Source: Oribacterium sp. P6A1 | GTDB taxonomy: Bacteria; Bacillota; Clostridia; Lachnospirales; Lachnospiraceae | Reading direction: 5' to 3' | Length of the DNA: 64,000 nucleotides | NCBI RefSeq assembly: GCF_000702885.1 | Contig: NZ_JNKO01000004.1 | Span: forward strand, 124,001 to 188,000 | Part shown: positions 28,141-37,156 of the stretch, piece by piece | Layout of the letters: every line of letters begins with the position of its first letter | Position numbering within the stretch: the first letter of the stretch is position 1 | The notes under the pieces: model-generated | Seen by the model: only the letters and a program-made list of their open reading frames with translations | Database searches by the model: none | Told to the model about the DNA's origin: nothing | Made by a program: the position numbers and the translations under genes

Positions 28141-29616
28141 ATGAGTTATAAAAAAACTTTAAATGCTGCCATATTCATGCTTGTACTGACGATATTGGTC
28201 ATGAGTTTATCCGGTATTTCCTTCGCGGGAGATACCAGCGTAAGAATCAGTTCGGTCCGTATAACAGTATCGGATTATTTAAAGACTTTGGAACTGGACG
28301 GTAATGATCAGATTCCGTCTCTGTCGGAAAGTGATTTTTCGGTTCCTGATAATAATCAGTATGAAATCAGTAAAGTGACATGGTTAGGCAATGATACACT
28401 CAATATCGGAGGTACACCCAATGTGGAGGTGTATCTTACATCATTGGAAAAGGAACGTTCAAACGACTATTATACTTACTACTATTTTAGCGGCACCTAC
28501 GACAGTACAAATGTGCATGTAAACGGAGGTAATTTTGTATCTGCGCGAACAGAGGGAAACTATGCCCTGAGAGTTGTAATATCTCTTAAAGGTTTAAAGG
28601 GGACATATCAGTCTCCTTCAGCACCTGTATGGAGTAATTCAACTTTGGGACTAGCCATGTGGACAGCTCCCTCCAATACATCAGGATACTACAAGGTGAG
28701 TCTGTATAGGGACGGCGTTAAGGCTGCGAATCTGATAACAGACCAGACAGCTCTTAATCTTTATCCCTATATGACTAATACCGGTTCATATAGCTTTGAG
28801 GTTTCCACAATTCCATATACAGCATTACAGAAAAACGGAAAAGAGTCATCTGCAGTTATATCTTCAAATCTTAATATAAATGCCGGGGAAACATCAGACG
28901 GAAGCGGACAGTATACTGATTCAAAATATCTTTTGTACAGCAACAATGATTTAAACGGATCACAGATTGCTGCAGGATCTTCAGGATCCACTGCAGCTAT
29001 AAATGATTACAATACAGGGTCTGCATATACTGTTTATAATTCAAACAATGGTCAGACAACTGTTTTACCCGGTTATGAAAACGGTGCCTCATCAAGCGGA
29101 ACAGTTACAACAAATTCAGGATCATATACAACCGGAAGCTGGTTCAAAGAAGGCAATTACTGGTATTTTAAGACAAGCAACGGTTCAGTGGTATGCGACG
29201 GATGGCTGATGTGGAAAAATGCATATTATCGCTTTGACTCTGAAGGTAAGATGCTGACCGGCTTTTATCATAAGGATGATTACTGTACCTACTATCTATC
29301 AAACAGCGGAGCCATGAAGACCGGCTGGGTCCTTATTAACAACACCTGGTATTACATGAATCCTCAGGCAGGAGAGTATTATGGACTCATGTATAGAAAC
29401 TCAGTTGTGAACATCGGAGATAAAAGCTATTACTTTGATGCAGATGGTAAGATGAGAACCGGCTGGGTAATAATTAGATATGATAGCGGTATTGATCAGT
29501 ATTATTACTTCTATCCCAAGACTGCAGAAAACGGAAATAATTACGGACATATGGCAAAGGGGACGACCATACTTGACGGTCTTACTATTGCTGCTGACGG
29601 ACACTGGGTACGCTGA
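28141..29616 (+). CDS. Secreted cell-wall-binding repeat protein 2
   Basis: 491 residues from the ATG behind AGGAGAGG. The signal peptide ends near ISFAG. The first 230 residues form a module I do not recognise: VRISSVRITVSDYL and tyrosine-rich YTYYYFSGTYDS, then a fibronectin-like stretch ending SAPVWSNSTLGLAMWTAPS. A Ser/Gly/Asn-rich linker leads to four or five aromatic repeats of the choline/glucan-binding type (WLMWKNAYYRFDSEGKMLTG, NSGAMKTGWVLINNTWYYMN). It is probably displayed on or released from the wall. It lies directly after the ribosomal cluster terminator and has its own terminator. Confidence 0.82.
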   Translation: MSYKKTLNAAIFMLVLTILVMSLSGISFAGDTSVRISSVRITVSDYLKTLELDGNDQIPSLSESDFSVPDNNQYEISKVTWLGNDTLNIGGTPNVEVYLTSLEKERSNDYYTYYYFSGTYDSTNVHVNGGNFVSARTEGNYALRVVISLKGLKGTYQSPSAPVWSNSTLGLAMWTAPSNTSGYYKVSLYRDGVKAANLITDQTALNLYPYMTNTGSYSFEVSTIPYTALQKNGKESSAVISSNLNINAGETSDGSGQYTDSKYLLYSNNDLNGSQIAAGSSGSTAAINDYNTGSAYTVYNSNNGQTTVLPGYENGASSSGTVTTNSGSYTTGSWFKEGNYWYFKTSNGSVVCDGWLMWKNAYYRFDSEGKMLTGFYHKDDYCTYYLSNSGAMKTGWVLINNTWYYMNPQAGEYYGLMYRNSVVNIGDKSYYFDADGKMRTGWVIIRYDSGIDQYYYFYPKTAENGNNYGHMAKGTTILDGLTIAADGHWVR

Positions 29617-29725
29617 TTTGAGGTATAAAATATACCAATTCAGTTATCGGAAAAATAATCATTAATTGAAGATAATAAAAATAGAAACAAGCTTGAATTA
29701 AGTACAGCTAAGGTATATGTATATA

Positions 29726-29756
29726 GGGCAGACCCAGAGGTCTGCCCTTGTATTTT
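29726..29756 (+). terminator. Terminator of cell-wall-binding protein 2
   Basis: A perfect 9-bp stem (29726-29734 with 29739-29747, loop caga) is followed by ttgtatttt. Confidence 0.85.
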
Positions 29757-29860
29757 GCAGTCAATTCAAATATACTAAATCAGATTGACAACTATTTAAA
29801 TTGAAAAAGTTGACTTTAATCTGCTTAGAACTAAAGCATCATATAAACCGGGAGAAAAAA

Positions 29861-31894
29861 GTGAAAATCATAGAAGCGATACATTTGGCATATGATTATA
29901 TACGTACTGACGAAAACGACAAAGTAGTAGAGAAAAACCGTGCATTGAACGACGTAAATCTGTCTATAGAAGAAGGAAGTTTTGTCTGTGTATTAGGACA
30001 CAACGGATCCGGAAAATCCACCCTTGCAAAGCTTATAAATGGTCTTAACCTGCCTTCAGAAGGTACCATGCTGGTAAGTTCCAGGGATACTAAAAACGAG
30101 AAGGAATTATGGGATATAAGAAAAGAAACCGGTATGGTTTTTCAGAATCCGGACAACCAGATCATTGCATCTGTTGTTGAGGAGGATGTAGGTTTCGGCC
30201 CTGAAAACATAGGAATCCCAACAGGAGAAATCTGGGAAAGGGTCAACAAAGCTCTGAAGGCAGTAGGTATGGAGGCGTATCGAATGAAGTCTCCGAACAG
30301 ACTCAGCGGAGGACAAAAGCAGAGAGTGGCCATAGCAGGGACCATGGCCATGATACCCAAAACCATAGTTCTTGATGAACCTACAGCCATGCTGGACCCA
30401 AGCGGTCGTGCAGAGGTCATTAAGACAGTTAAAGAATTAAATAAGACCCAGGGCGTGACGATAATTCTTATTACACATTACATGGAAGAAACAGTAGATG
30501 CCGATCGTATCATCGTTATGGATAAGGGCAAGATGGTCATGGATGGGTCACCGAAAGAGGTTTTTAAAAATGTTAAAGCTCTTAAGGAAATAAGAATGGA
30601 TGTTCCTGAGGTTACTGAGCTTGCATGGATCCTTAAAAATGAAGGTATGCCTGTCCCTGACGCTGTTCTCACAAGAGAGGAACTGGTTACATATCTTCAG
30701 AAGTGCCTCCCTAAGCAAGTGGATTTTCAGCCTGATTTTGTAAAGAAAAATCCAAAACATATGGAAATAACAGATCCTGTGATGCGTATTCGTAACCTGA
30801 GTCATGTTTATCAAAAGGGGACTGCCATGGAGAGCTATGCCCTTAAGGATGTCTCCTTTGATATTCAGAGGGGCTCTGTGGTTGGTTTTATAGGACATAC
30901 AGGATCCGGCAAGTCAACATTGACACAGCACCTTAACGGGCTTATAAAGGCCACAGAAGGTACTATAGAGGTGAATTTTCGTGACAATACAGCGCTTTTA
31001 AAAAGCAATGTAAAGTCAGGAAAAAAATCTGATACAGGAAGCACTTCTTTCCGGGGAGGAAAGCTCATTTCAGATATGTCAGAGAGCATAAAGATGAATC
31101 CTGACAATACATGTAATGAAGGAGCAGATAAATCGAAAAATATCGCTGTTTACAGACAGAGTCCTCTTCATGAAGAAAATGAAAAGGGAACAGGATTTAT
31201 CAATATATACAGCGAAAATCTGGATATGAAGCAGCTGAGGTTTAAGGTCGGTCTTGTTTTTCAGTATCCGGAATATCAGTTGTTCGAAATAGATGTATTG
31301 ACAGATGTTATGTTCGGCCCTAAAAATCAGGGACTGTCTCAGGAAGAAGCTCAGAAAAGGGCTGAAGAGGCACTCAGTATGGTTGGACTTGGAAAAGAAT
31401 TCTGGAAAAAATCACCTTTTGAACTAAGCGGAGGCCAGAAGAGGCGAGTTGCTATAGCCGGAGTACTGGCTATGCATCCCGAGGTACTCATTCTTGATGA
31501 GCCGACTGCAGGACTTGATCCTGCCGGAAGAGATGATTTATTCACACAGATAAGATCCCTTCATGATAAGGTTGGAATGACTATAATCCTTGTATCTCAT
31601 TCAATGGATGATGTAGCAAGATATACAGACCAGGTAATAGTTCTCGATCATGGAGAGCTCAGGATGACCGGTACTCCGGAAGAGATATTCAAGAGATACA
31701 AAGAACTGGAGGAAATGGGCCTTGGAGCACCGCAGATGACTTATCTTATCCACGATTTAAAGGATGTAGGTATACGTTTTGAGGACAGACCTGACACGGT
31801 TGAAGAAATGGCACATTGCATAGTTGATCTTTGGAAACGTTACAATAAAGAGGAACTCGCGGCAGACAAGGCTTCCGGAAAGGAGGCTCTGTGA
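29861..31894 (+). CDS. Fused energy-coupling factor ATPase (EcfA1-EcfA2)
   Basis: 677 residues in one polypeptide with two complete ABC ATPase domains. The first has Walker A GHNGSGKST, Q-loop FQNPDNQI, signature LSGGQKQRVAIAG and Walker B TIVLDEPTAMLD. The second has GHTGSGKST, FQYPEYQLFE, LSGGQKRRVAIAG and LILDEPTAGLD. In most Firmicutes these are separate EcfA and EcfA' proteins that pair on EcfT to drive vitamin or metal uptake through S components. About 60 extra residues (near 30980-31195) are inserted in the second domain between Walker A and the Q-loop. The GTG at 29861 follows GGGAGA; the TTG at 29801 has no ribosome site. EcfT overlaps the stop by one base. Confidence 0.93.
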   Translation: MKIIEAIHLAYDYIRTDENDKVVEKNRALNDVNLSIEEGSFVCVLGHNGSGKSTLAKLINGLNLPSEGTMLVSSRDTKNEKELWDIRKETGMVFQNPDNQIIASVVEEDVGFGPENIGIPTGEIWERVNKALKAVGMEAYRMKSPNRLSGGQKQRVAIAGTMAMIPKTIVLDEPTAMLDPSGRAEVIKTVKELNKTQGVTIILITHYMEETVDADRIIVMDKGKMVMDGSPKEVFKNVKALKEIRMDVPEVTELAWILKNEGMPVPDAVLTREELVTYLQKCLPKQVDFQPDFVKKNPKHMEITDPVMRIRNLSHVYQKGTAMESYALKDVSFDIQRGSVVGFIGHTGSGKSTLTQHLNGLIKATEGTIEVNFRDNTALLKSNVKSGKKSDTGSTSFRGGKLISDMSESIKMNPDNTCNEGADKSKNIAVYRQSPLHEENEKGTGFINIYSENLDMKQLRFKVGLVFQYPEYQLFEIDVLTDVMFGPKNQGLSQEEAQKRAEEALSMVGLGKEFWKKSPFELSGGQKRRVAIAGVLAMHPEVLILDEPTAGLDPAGRDDLFTQIRSLHDKVGMTIILVSHSMDDVARYTDQVIVLDHGELRMTGTPEEIFKRYKELEEMGLGAPQMTYLIHDLKDVGIRFEDRPDTVEEMAHCIVDLWKRYNKEELAADKASGKEAL

Positions 31895-32700
31895 TGTTCA
31901 GAGAAATAACACTAGGACAGTATTATCCTGTAGATTCCATTATTCACAGACTTGACCCCAGAGTTAAGCTTATGGGAACACTGGTTTTTCTTGTTGCGCT
32001 GTTTATCGTGAACAGCTGGACCATGTATGGTGCTGCGGCGATTGTGCTTGCCATACTTATAAAGTTAAGTAACGTTCCATTCAAATTCATGACAAAGGGT
32101 CTCAAGAGTATAGTTATTCTGCTTTTGATATCAGTCAGCTTTAATCTTTTCCTTACTCCCGGAGAGCCTTTGGTGCAGTTTGGAATCCTGAAGATTTCAC
32201 GGGAGGGACTTGAAATTGCACTTAAGATGGGAATAAGACTGGTACTTCTGGTTTTAGGCTCATCGCTTATGACATTGACCACAACACCTAATCAGCTTAC
32301 TGACGGTATGGAAAAGGGACTTGGAGTATTCAAGAAGATAGGAGTTCCGGTGCATGAGATTTCCATGATGATGTCTATAGCCCTTAGATTTATCCCGATT
32401 CTTGTTGAAGAAACAGACAAGATAATGAAGGCCCAGCAGGCAAGAGGTGCTGACTTTGAGTCCGGAAATATCATAGAAAGGGCAAAGGCTATGGTCCCGA
32501 TTCTTGTTCCACTGTTTATCAGCGCATTCAGAAGAGCCAATGACCTTGCCATGGCTATGGAAGCCCGCTGTTATCATGGAGGAGAGGGCAGAACAAAGAT
32601 GAAGCCTTTGAAATATGCGGCGAGAGACAGGGTAGCATACCTTCTTATGATAATGTATCTGGCTGTGTGTATCGCTTCGAGATTTGTAAATCTTATATAA
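31894..32700 (+). CDS. Energy-coupling factor transmembrane protein EcfT
   Basis: 268 residues with about five or six helices. LGQYYPVDSIIHRLDPRVKL is the usual EcfT start, and the C-terminal cytoplasmic helices contain QQARGADFE and AMEARCYHGG, the two Ala-Arg-Gly-like motifs that contact the two ATPase domains. It shares TGATG with the ATPase stop, with GGAGG upstream. It couples the fused ATPase to substrate-specific S components, none of which is encoded in this window. Confidence 0.95.
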   Translation: MFREITLGQYYPVDSIIHRLDPRVKLMGTLVFLVALFIVNSWTMYGAAAIVLAILIKLSNVPFKFMTKGLKSIVILLLISVSFNLFLTPGEPLVQFGILKISREGLEIALKMGIRLVLLVLGSSLMTLTTTPNQLTDGMEKGLGVFKKIGVPVHEISMMMSIALRFIPILVEETDKIMKAQQARGADFESGNIIERAKAMVPILVPLFISAFRRANDLAMAMEARCYHGGEGRTKMKPLKYAARDRVAYLLMIMYLAVCIASRFVNLI

Positions 32701-32748
32701 CGAAAAAATGCGATGTAAAAATCATCGCCTGAATGGGGAGCGGATTTT

Positions 32749-33630
32749 GTGAATAGACGTATAAAACTGACAATTTCATACGACGGCAGTAACTATAAAG
32801 GCTGGCAGATACAAAATCCAACCGAAGAAAAACCGGAGGGAGACAGGCCGACTGTTCAGGGAATGCTTACTCTTGCCATAAGGAATCTGATTAAAGGTGA
32901 AGAAATTCAACTGATCGGAGCCAGCAGAACCGACAGTGGAGTGCATGCAAAGGGGAATGTTGCTGTATTTGATACAGAGTCATCCATACCTGCGGAGAAC
33001 TTCCCCTTTGCCATAAACAGCTTTTTGCCGGATGATATCAGAGTTATGAAAGCAGAAGAAGTGGATTTGGACTTTAATCCGAGATTTGTACCGCATAAAA
33101 AGACCTATGAATATAAAGTGGATAACAGCCTTATCCAGCTGCCTGTGAACAGACTGTATACATACAATTTCACCTATGGGCTTGACCTCAAAAAGATGAA
33201 AAAAGCTGCAGATTATCTTGTTGGAGAACATGATTTTACAAGCTTTGTGAATCCCGACAGTCAGGTTTTTGAACACGGCGGAGATGCTGTAAGAGAGATA
33301 TACAGTGTCGAAATCCTTGGACAAAAGGAAAGTACGGTAGATAATTACGGTACTGATGAAAAGTCAGAAAATACGGAATTAGGCCATAAAAATACTTCTG
33401 TCAGCAGAAGGGTCAAAACTTCGGAAGAGCAATTGATAACAATACGCATAAGCGGAAATGGATTTTTGTATCACATGATACGCATCATAGTAGGTACACT
33501 TCTGCAGGTGGGAAACGGAAAAAGAGAGCCGGAAGAAATAAAAGACATTCTGGAGGCCAGGGACAGAACAAAAGCAGGTCCTACAGTGCCTGCAAAGGGA
33601 CTGTGTCTTGTGGAACTGAATTACCCTTAA
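32749..33630 (+). CDS. truA: tRNA pseudouridine(38-40) synthase with insertion
   Basis: 293 residues against about 245 in most TruA proteins. It isomerises uridines 38-40 in the tRNA anticodon arm. ISYDGSNYKGWQIQ, the catalytic-aspartate motif ASRTDSGVHAKGNVAVFD, and FLYHMIRIIVGTLLQVGNG are standard. About 40 polar residues (near 33315-33440, rich in Ser, Thr, Glu, Lys) are inserted before the strand EEQLITIRISGNG. The start is GTG at 32749 behind GGGGAG. Following ecfA-ecfT is the common order in Firmicutes. Confidence 0.95.
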   Translation: MNRRIKLTISYDGSNYKGWQIQNPTEEKPEGDRPTVQGMLTLAIRNLIKGEEIQLIGASRTDSGVHAKGNVAVFDTESSIPAENFPFAINSFLPDDIRVMKAEEVDLDFNPRFVPHKKTYEYKVDNSLIQLPVNRLYTYNFTYGLDLKKMKKAADYLVGEHDFTSFVNPDSQVFEHGGDAVREIYSVEILGQKESTVDNYGTDEKSENTELGHKNTSVSRRVKTSEEQLITIRISGNGFLYHMIRIIVGTLLQVGNGKREPEEIKDILEARDRTKAGPTVPAKGLCLVELNYP

Positions 33631-33637
33631 AATAGAT

Positions 33638-33682
33638 GAGTGCTTGGATCTGAGGGGCTCGGATCACAAGCACTCCATTTTT
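33638..33682 (+). terminator. Terminator of the ecf-truA operon
   Basis: A long two-part stem (33638-33646 with 33667-33675, inner 33647-33654 with 33658-33665) is followed by attttta. Confidence 0.85.
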
Positions 33683-33748
33683 ATAGGTAAATTCTTCGTG
33701 ATTAACTAAAATGATAAAGCTATAAGAGGGAAAAAGGAAAACTTGAAT

Positions 33749-34405
33749 ATGAAATACGATGGGATTAAAGGGTTCATCTTTGACATGGACGGAACCATGT
33801 TCGATACGGAAAGGGTGTATTATAAATTCTGGAAAATTACGGCAGAGGAGCGAGGATTTATCATTACAGATGAAATGATAGATAAGATGAGAGGCGCATC
33901 CGTTGAGAATATAGGGGTACTATTCAAAAAGGTCAATCCGGATTTTGATTACATGGAGGAACGTTCTGTCAGAAAGAGACATATCTATGACTATTTAAAG
34001 GTGCATGGAATACCAAAAAAAGCTGGACTTGATGAACTTTTTTCATGGCTTAAGAAGAAAAATTACAGGCTTGCTCTTGGTTCTTCCTCAATTAAGGAAC
34101 AGGTTATGATGTACCTTGATAAAACGGACTATACTGGAAAATTTGACTATATATGCGCCGGAGATATGATAAAAAACGGTAAGCCGGCACCGGATATTTA
34201 TCTTCATTGTGCTGAAAAGCTGGGTTTAAAGCCAGAAGAGTGCATAGTAGTTGAGGATTCTCCGAATGGAATCAGGGCAGGCTACGCCGCCGGGTGCCGG
34301 GTCTTCGGAATTAAGGATATGAGCGAGCTTGATGAGGTTCGGGATATGCTTACGGAAGAGCCGGAGACATTGACAGATATCATAAGAATATTTGAACAAG
34401 AGTAG
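33749..34405 (+). CDS. HAD-family phosphatase / beta-phosphoglucomutase-like
   Basis: 218 residues. The nucleophile motif FIFDMDGTMFDTE is at the N-terminus, a helical cap follows, then motif II LALGSSS, and motif III/IV KPAPDIYLHCAEKLG with VVEDSPNGIRAGYAAG. This is the subgroup of beta-phosphoglucomutase and small sugar-phosphate phosphatases; the substrate cannot be told from sequence. The ATG at 33749 is preferred, with AAGGAAAA upstream; a TTG at 33743 is possible. Confidence 0.88.
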   Translation: MKYDGIKGFIFDMDGTMFDTERVYYKFWKITAEERGFIITDEMIDKMRGASVENIGVLFKKVNPDFDYMEERSVRKRHIYDYLKVHGIPKKAGLDELFSWLKKKNYRLALGSSSIKEQVMMYLDKTDYTGKFDYICAGDMIKNGKPAPDIYLHCAEKLGLKPEECIVVEDSPNGIRAGYAAGCRVFGIKDMSELDEVRDMLTEEPETLTDIIRIFEQE

Positions 34406-34674
34406 ACTTTAAACTGGTGACAAGTAAGAAGGATGCTTGTTCGTTTCTTATTAGAGGGTGCTGAGTAGATATAAACTCTAATGAAGGAATTTTGACTAAT
34501 GCAGTAATGCATTTAATTAATGTAGGAATACATTTAACTGATGTAGGATATATTTGATCAATGTAGGAATGTATTTGATTAATGCAGGAATATATTTGAC
34601 TTTGGGGATTTTTTCTGAAGAGCGTTTAGATAGATAGCAGATTGTAAAGAGAAAATAAAATGTTTTCTGTTGTA
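34406..34674 (+). other. Spacer with possible pseudoknot after the HAD gene
   Basis: No gene is seen. The first part can fold as a small H-type pseudoknot: acaag (34420-34424) with cttgt (34436-34440), and taagaa (34425-34430) with ttctta (34445-34450). A tandem-repeat array and then the rplM promoter follow. Confidence 0.3.
34479..34600 (+). repeat. Tandem array of 20-21-base repeats
   Basis: Five units of 20-21 bases (34497-34517, 34518-34538, 34539-34558, 34559-34579, 34580-34600) follow the pattern taatgtaggaatayatttgat. A degenerate sixth unit begins at 34479. Each unit has a small internal dyad. The array ends about 75 bases before the rplM -35 box. Confidence 0.8.
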
Positions 34675-34703
34675 TTGACAGCATTTACGATTCAAAATAT
34701 AAT
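34675..34703 (+). promoter_or_regulatory. Consensus sigma-A promoter of rplM-rpsI
   Basis: TTGACA (34675-34680), exactly 17 bases, and TATAAT (34698-34703): a perfect consensus promoter. Transcription should start near 34710, giving a 270-base leader. Confidence 0.9.
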
Positions 34704-34709
34704 ACATGA

Positions 34710-34980
34710 TGCTGTCTGATAAAAAGGCGTGGTTTCTATGCCTTTAAGACAGGTAACTATTTACAGCAGGGTTCGAAACAGGGCCCGGGCTACATTAAAT
34801 ACTGAAATCAGTCTCAGAGTGGACCACTTGCAAAACTGATAAGTTGTTTCGACGACTTATCATTCGGCCAGCCATAAGCTTTCTGTCAGAAAGCAGGCAT
34901 ATAACCCAATGCAGGCAAGCCGGCAGAAGTTCTGTTTTGGACAGAGACCAGAGTAAGTAGCCTTATAACAGGAGGTTGTT
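34710..34980 (+). ncRNA. Structured 5' leader of rplM-rpsI
   Basis: About 270 bases without a gene. A 10-bp hairpin with a UUCG tetraloop (34838-34847 with 34852-34861) and a second hairpin (agctttct/agaaagc near 34877) are visible before the CAGGAGG ribosome site. L13 leaders that repress rplM are known in Firmicutes; this leader is much longer than those, and I cannot confirm membership. Confidence 0.5.
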
Positions 34981-35415
34981 ATGAATTCATACGTAGCTAC
35001 AGCTTCTACTATTGCACAGGACAGAAAGTGGTATGTAGTAGACGCAGAGGGTAAGACACTTGGTCGTCTTGCATCAGAAGTTGCTAAGGTTCTTCGCGGA
35101 AAGAACAAGCCAACTTACACACCATTCCTTGATTGCGGAGATTACGTAATCATCGTTAACGCAGAGAAGATCGCTGTTACAGGTAAGAAGCTTGATCAGA
35201 AGATTTATCGCACACATTCCAGATATGTTGGTTCAATGCGTGAGACAACTCTTCGCGATCTTAAGGCTAAGAAGCCTGAGAAGGTAATCGAGTATGCTGT
35301 TAAGGGTATGCTTCCTCACGGACCATTAGGCAGACAGATGTATAAGAAGCTTTTCGTATACGCTGGCGCAGACCACAAGCACCAGGCACAGAAGCCTGTT
35401 GAGCTTACAATCTAA
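34981..35415 (+). CDS. rplM: 50S ribosomal protein L13
   Basis: 144 residues. [40 protein letters not shown] and [20 protein letters not shown] identify L13, an early 50S assembly protein. CAGGAGG precedes the start. It forms the usual pair with rpsI. Confidence 0.98.
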   Translation: MNSYVATASTIAQDRKWYVVDAEGKTLGRLASEVAKVLRGKNKPTYTPFLDCGDYVIIVNAEKIAVTGKKLDQKIYRTHSRYVGSMRETTLRDLKAKKPEKVIEYAVKGMLPHGPLGRQMYKKLFVYAGADHKHQAQKPVELTI

Positions 35416-35429
35416 GGGAGGATATCAAA

Positions 35430-35822
35430 ATGGCTACAAACAGAAATTACGGAACAGGTAGAAGAAAGTCTTCTGTTGCAAGAGTTTACATTATGCCTGG
35501 AACAGGTAAGATCACAATCAACAAGAGAAGCCTTGACGAGTACTTCGGTCTTGATACACTGAAGCTTATCGTTAATCAGCCACTCGTTCTTACACAGAAT
35601 GTTGGCAAGCTTGATATTCTTGTTAACGTACATGGTGGTGGTACAACAGGTCAGGCTGGTGCTATCCGTCACGGTATCTCAAGAGCACTTTGCGAGATGG
35701 ATATCGAGTACAGACCAGTTCTCAAGAAGGCTGGATTCCTTACAAGAGATCCAAGAATGAAGGAGAGAAAGAAGTACGGTCTCAAGTCTGCACGTCGTGC
35801 TCCTCAGTTCAGCAAGCGTTGA
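35430..35822 (+). CDS. rpsI: 30S ribosomal protein S9
   Basis: 130 residues. [20 protein letters not shown] at the start and the C-terminal [17 protein letters not shown], which reaches the P-site tRNA, identify S9. It lies 14 bases after rplM. Confidence 0.98.
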   Translation: MATNRNYGTGRRKSSVARVYIMPGTGKITINKRSLDEYFGLDTLKLIVNQPLVLTQNVGKLDILVNVHGGGTTGQAGAIRHGISRALCEMDIEYRPVLKKAGFLTRDPRMKERKKYGLKSARRAPQFSKR

Positions 35823-35857
35823 TCAGTTCTCTTCAAGAGAATATTCAAGATCCAATT

Positions 35858-35888
35858 CCCGGAAGTCAGCTATGGCTTCCGGGCTTTC
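35858..35888 (+). terminator. Terminator of rplM-rpsI
   Basis: An 8-bp stem (cccggaag 35858-35865 with cttccggg 35876-35883) is followed by a short pyrimidine run (ctttct). Confidence 0.75.
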
Positions 35889-35901
35889 TATTAGGCATAA
35901 A

Positions 35902-36020
35902 ATCAAATTGGCACTTCTGTTGCCGTAAGTATTTTCATTTCATCAAATTGGCACTTCTGTTGCCATAAGTATCTTTATTTCATCAAATTTGTGCGCCTGT
36001 TGGCGTGGGTTTCTTAATTA
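35902..36020 (+). repeat. Three tandem 40-base repeats, each with a small hairpin
   Basis: The units run 35902-35941, 35942-35981 and 35982-36020. Units 1 and 2 differ at only a few positions. Unit 3 is more diverged but keeps a hairpin through changed pairs (ggca/tgcc in units 1-2, cgcc/ggcg in unit 3). They lie between the convergent rpsI and GH5 genes. Confidence 0.85.
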
Positions 36021-36066
36021 TCTTGACCGTAAATCCAGGTTACTTTATATAAAGAGAACAAAAAAG

Positions 36067-36091
36067 CTCTCCGGTTTTACGGAGAGTTTTT
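36067..36091. terminator. Bidirectional terminator for the GH5 gene
   Basis: A 7-bp stem (36067-36073 with 36080-36086) has A residues on its left and T residues on its right, so it can work in both directions. It lies just past the end of the - strand GH5 gene. Confidence 0.8.
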
Positions 36092-36095
36092 GATT

Positions 36096-37121
36096 TCAAT
36101 TATGATTTTTAATAATGTCTTTGACCCACAATCCCACCGGAGTGAGATCGCCATCGGTAAATGGCTGTGATGGTACATAGGAAGTGGAGAACAGGGCTGA
36201 GGTTTCGGCCTTGTTAGACAGATTCCATACTGTAAAGCTGATACCGTTATCTTCTAAAAGCTTAAACCATACGGCAGCTGAATCAAAATCAGCATAACCG
36301 TTTCCGCTGGCCTCTGAAATACCGCATTCAGATACGAAAACCGGAAGACCTCTGTTATGAGCTTCAATCAGCACATCCTGAAGTTCCTTTTTGTGTGTGG
36401 AAACGTAAAAATGAAGAGCATACATTATGTTGTCATAATCAAGGGGGCGATTTGATACTTCCAAAAGCTGCTGTGACCAGAAGGGAGTGCCGACTATAAT
36501 GACGGACTCGGGACTGTTACTCCTTATGGCAGGAATAATGTTTTCTGAATACTCATAAATATCATTCCATGTAGTAGAACCGTTAGGCTCGTTACAGATC
36601 TCATAGATAATATTCGGACAGTCCGGATACTTGGAACTGATATATCTAAAAAATTCGTTGGACTGATTTTCGTATATCTTGGGATTCGAATCATTTAGTA
36701 TGTGCCAGTCAACAATTACATACATATCATGGTTAATGGCATATTCGATGCCCTTTTCCATAAGCTGAAGGCTCCCGGACGGATTTTGCACATATATTTC
36801 TGAGTACATGGCTAGTCTTATGAGATCACAATCCCAGTCGGTAGATAGTTGTTTGAAAAAGTTATCATTAATAAAATCCGGAAACCAGGTAAGACCATGG
36901 GTGCTGAGACCTCTCAGCATAACTGCCTTTCCGTTTTTATCAAGCAGCCTGGTACCGTGAACACTTAGTTTTCCGTTGACGGAAGGCCTGGGGTGTGCAA
37001 ATGTCTCCGATTCAGAGGCTAATGAAATAACACCAGTACACGTACTACCGATCATAAATACTGACAATAAAAGTATCGAAAAAAATCGAATTAATTTAAT
37101 CATATAATTTTCAATGTTCAT
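36096..37121 (-). CDS. Secreted glycoside hydrolase family 5 endoglucanase
   Basis: 341 residues with an N-terminal hydrophobic signal sequence (IKLIRFFSILLLSVFMIG). The GH5 fold is clear: VMLRGLSTHGLTWF, DLIRLAMY, YVIVDWHILND, the acid/base glutamate in IIYEICNEPNG (E178), the histidine-tyrosine stretch YALHFYVSTH, and the nucleophile in VFVSECGISE (E265). This matches the subfamily of beta-1,4-endoglucanases. No carbohydrate-binding module. The start is weak: Met7 at 37103 is also possible, and a perfect ribosome site lies about 60 bases upstream in front of a four-codon frame. It probably supplies oligosaccharides to the PTS encoded nearby. Confidence 0.9.
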   Translation of the reverse strand: MNIENYMIKLIRFFSILLLSVFMIGSTCTGVISLASESETFAHPRPSVNGKLSVHGTRLLDKNGKAVMLRGLSTHGLTWFPDFINDNFFKQLSTDWDCDLIRLAMYSEIYVQNPSGSLQLMEKGIEYAINHDMYVIVDWHILNDSNPKIYENQSNEFFRYISSKYPDCPNIIYEICNEPNGSTTWNDIYEYSENIIPAIRSNSPESVIIVGTPFWSQQLLEVSNRPLDYDNIMYALHFYVSTHKKELQDVLIEAHNRGLPVFVSECGISEASGNGYADFDSAAVWFKLLEDNGISFTVWNLSNKAETSALFSTSYVPSQPFTDGDLTPVGLWVKDIIKNHN

Positions 37122-37156
37122 GATTGCTGTTTGATGGTTAAGAGCGACTTTATCTT

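Noticed and set aside
34497-34600. 21-base repeats as a CRISPR array or integron-like site
   Set aside because: Units are contiguous and degenerate, without spacers or an integrase.
35902-36020. Three 40-base repeats as a CRISPR array
   Set aside because: The units are directly adjacent with no spacers, and no cas genes are present.
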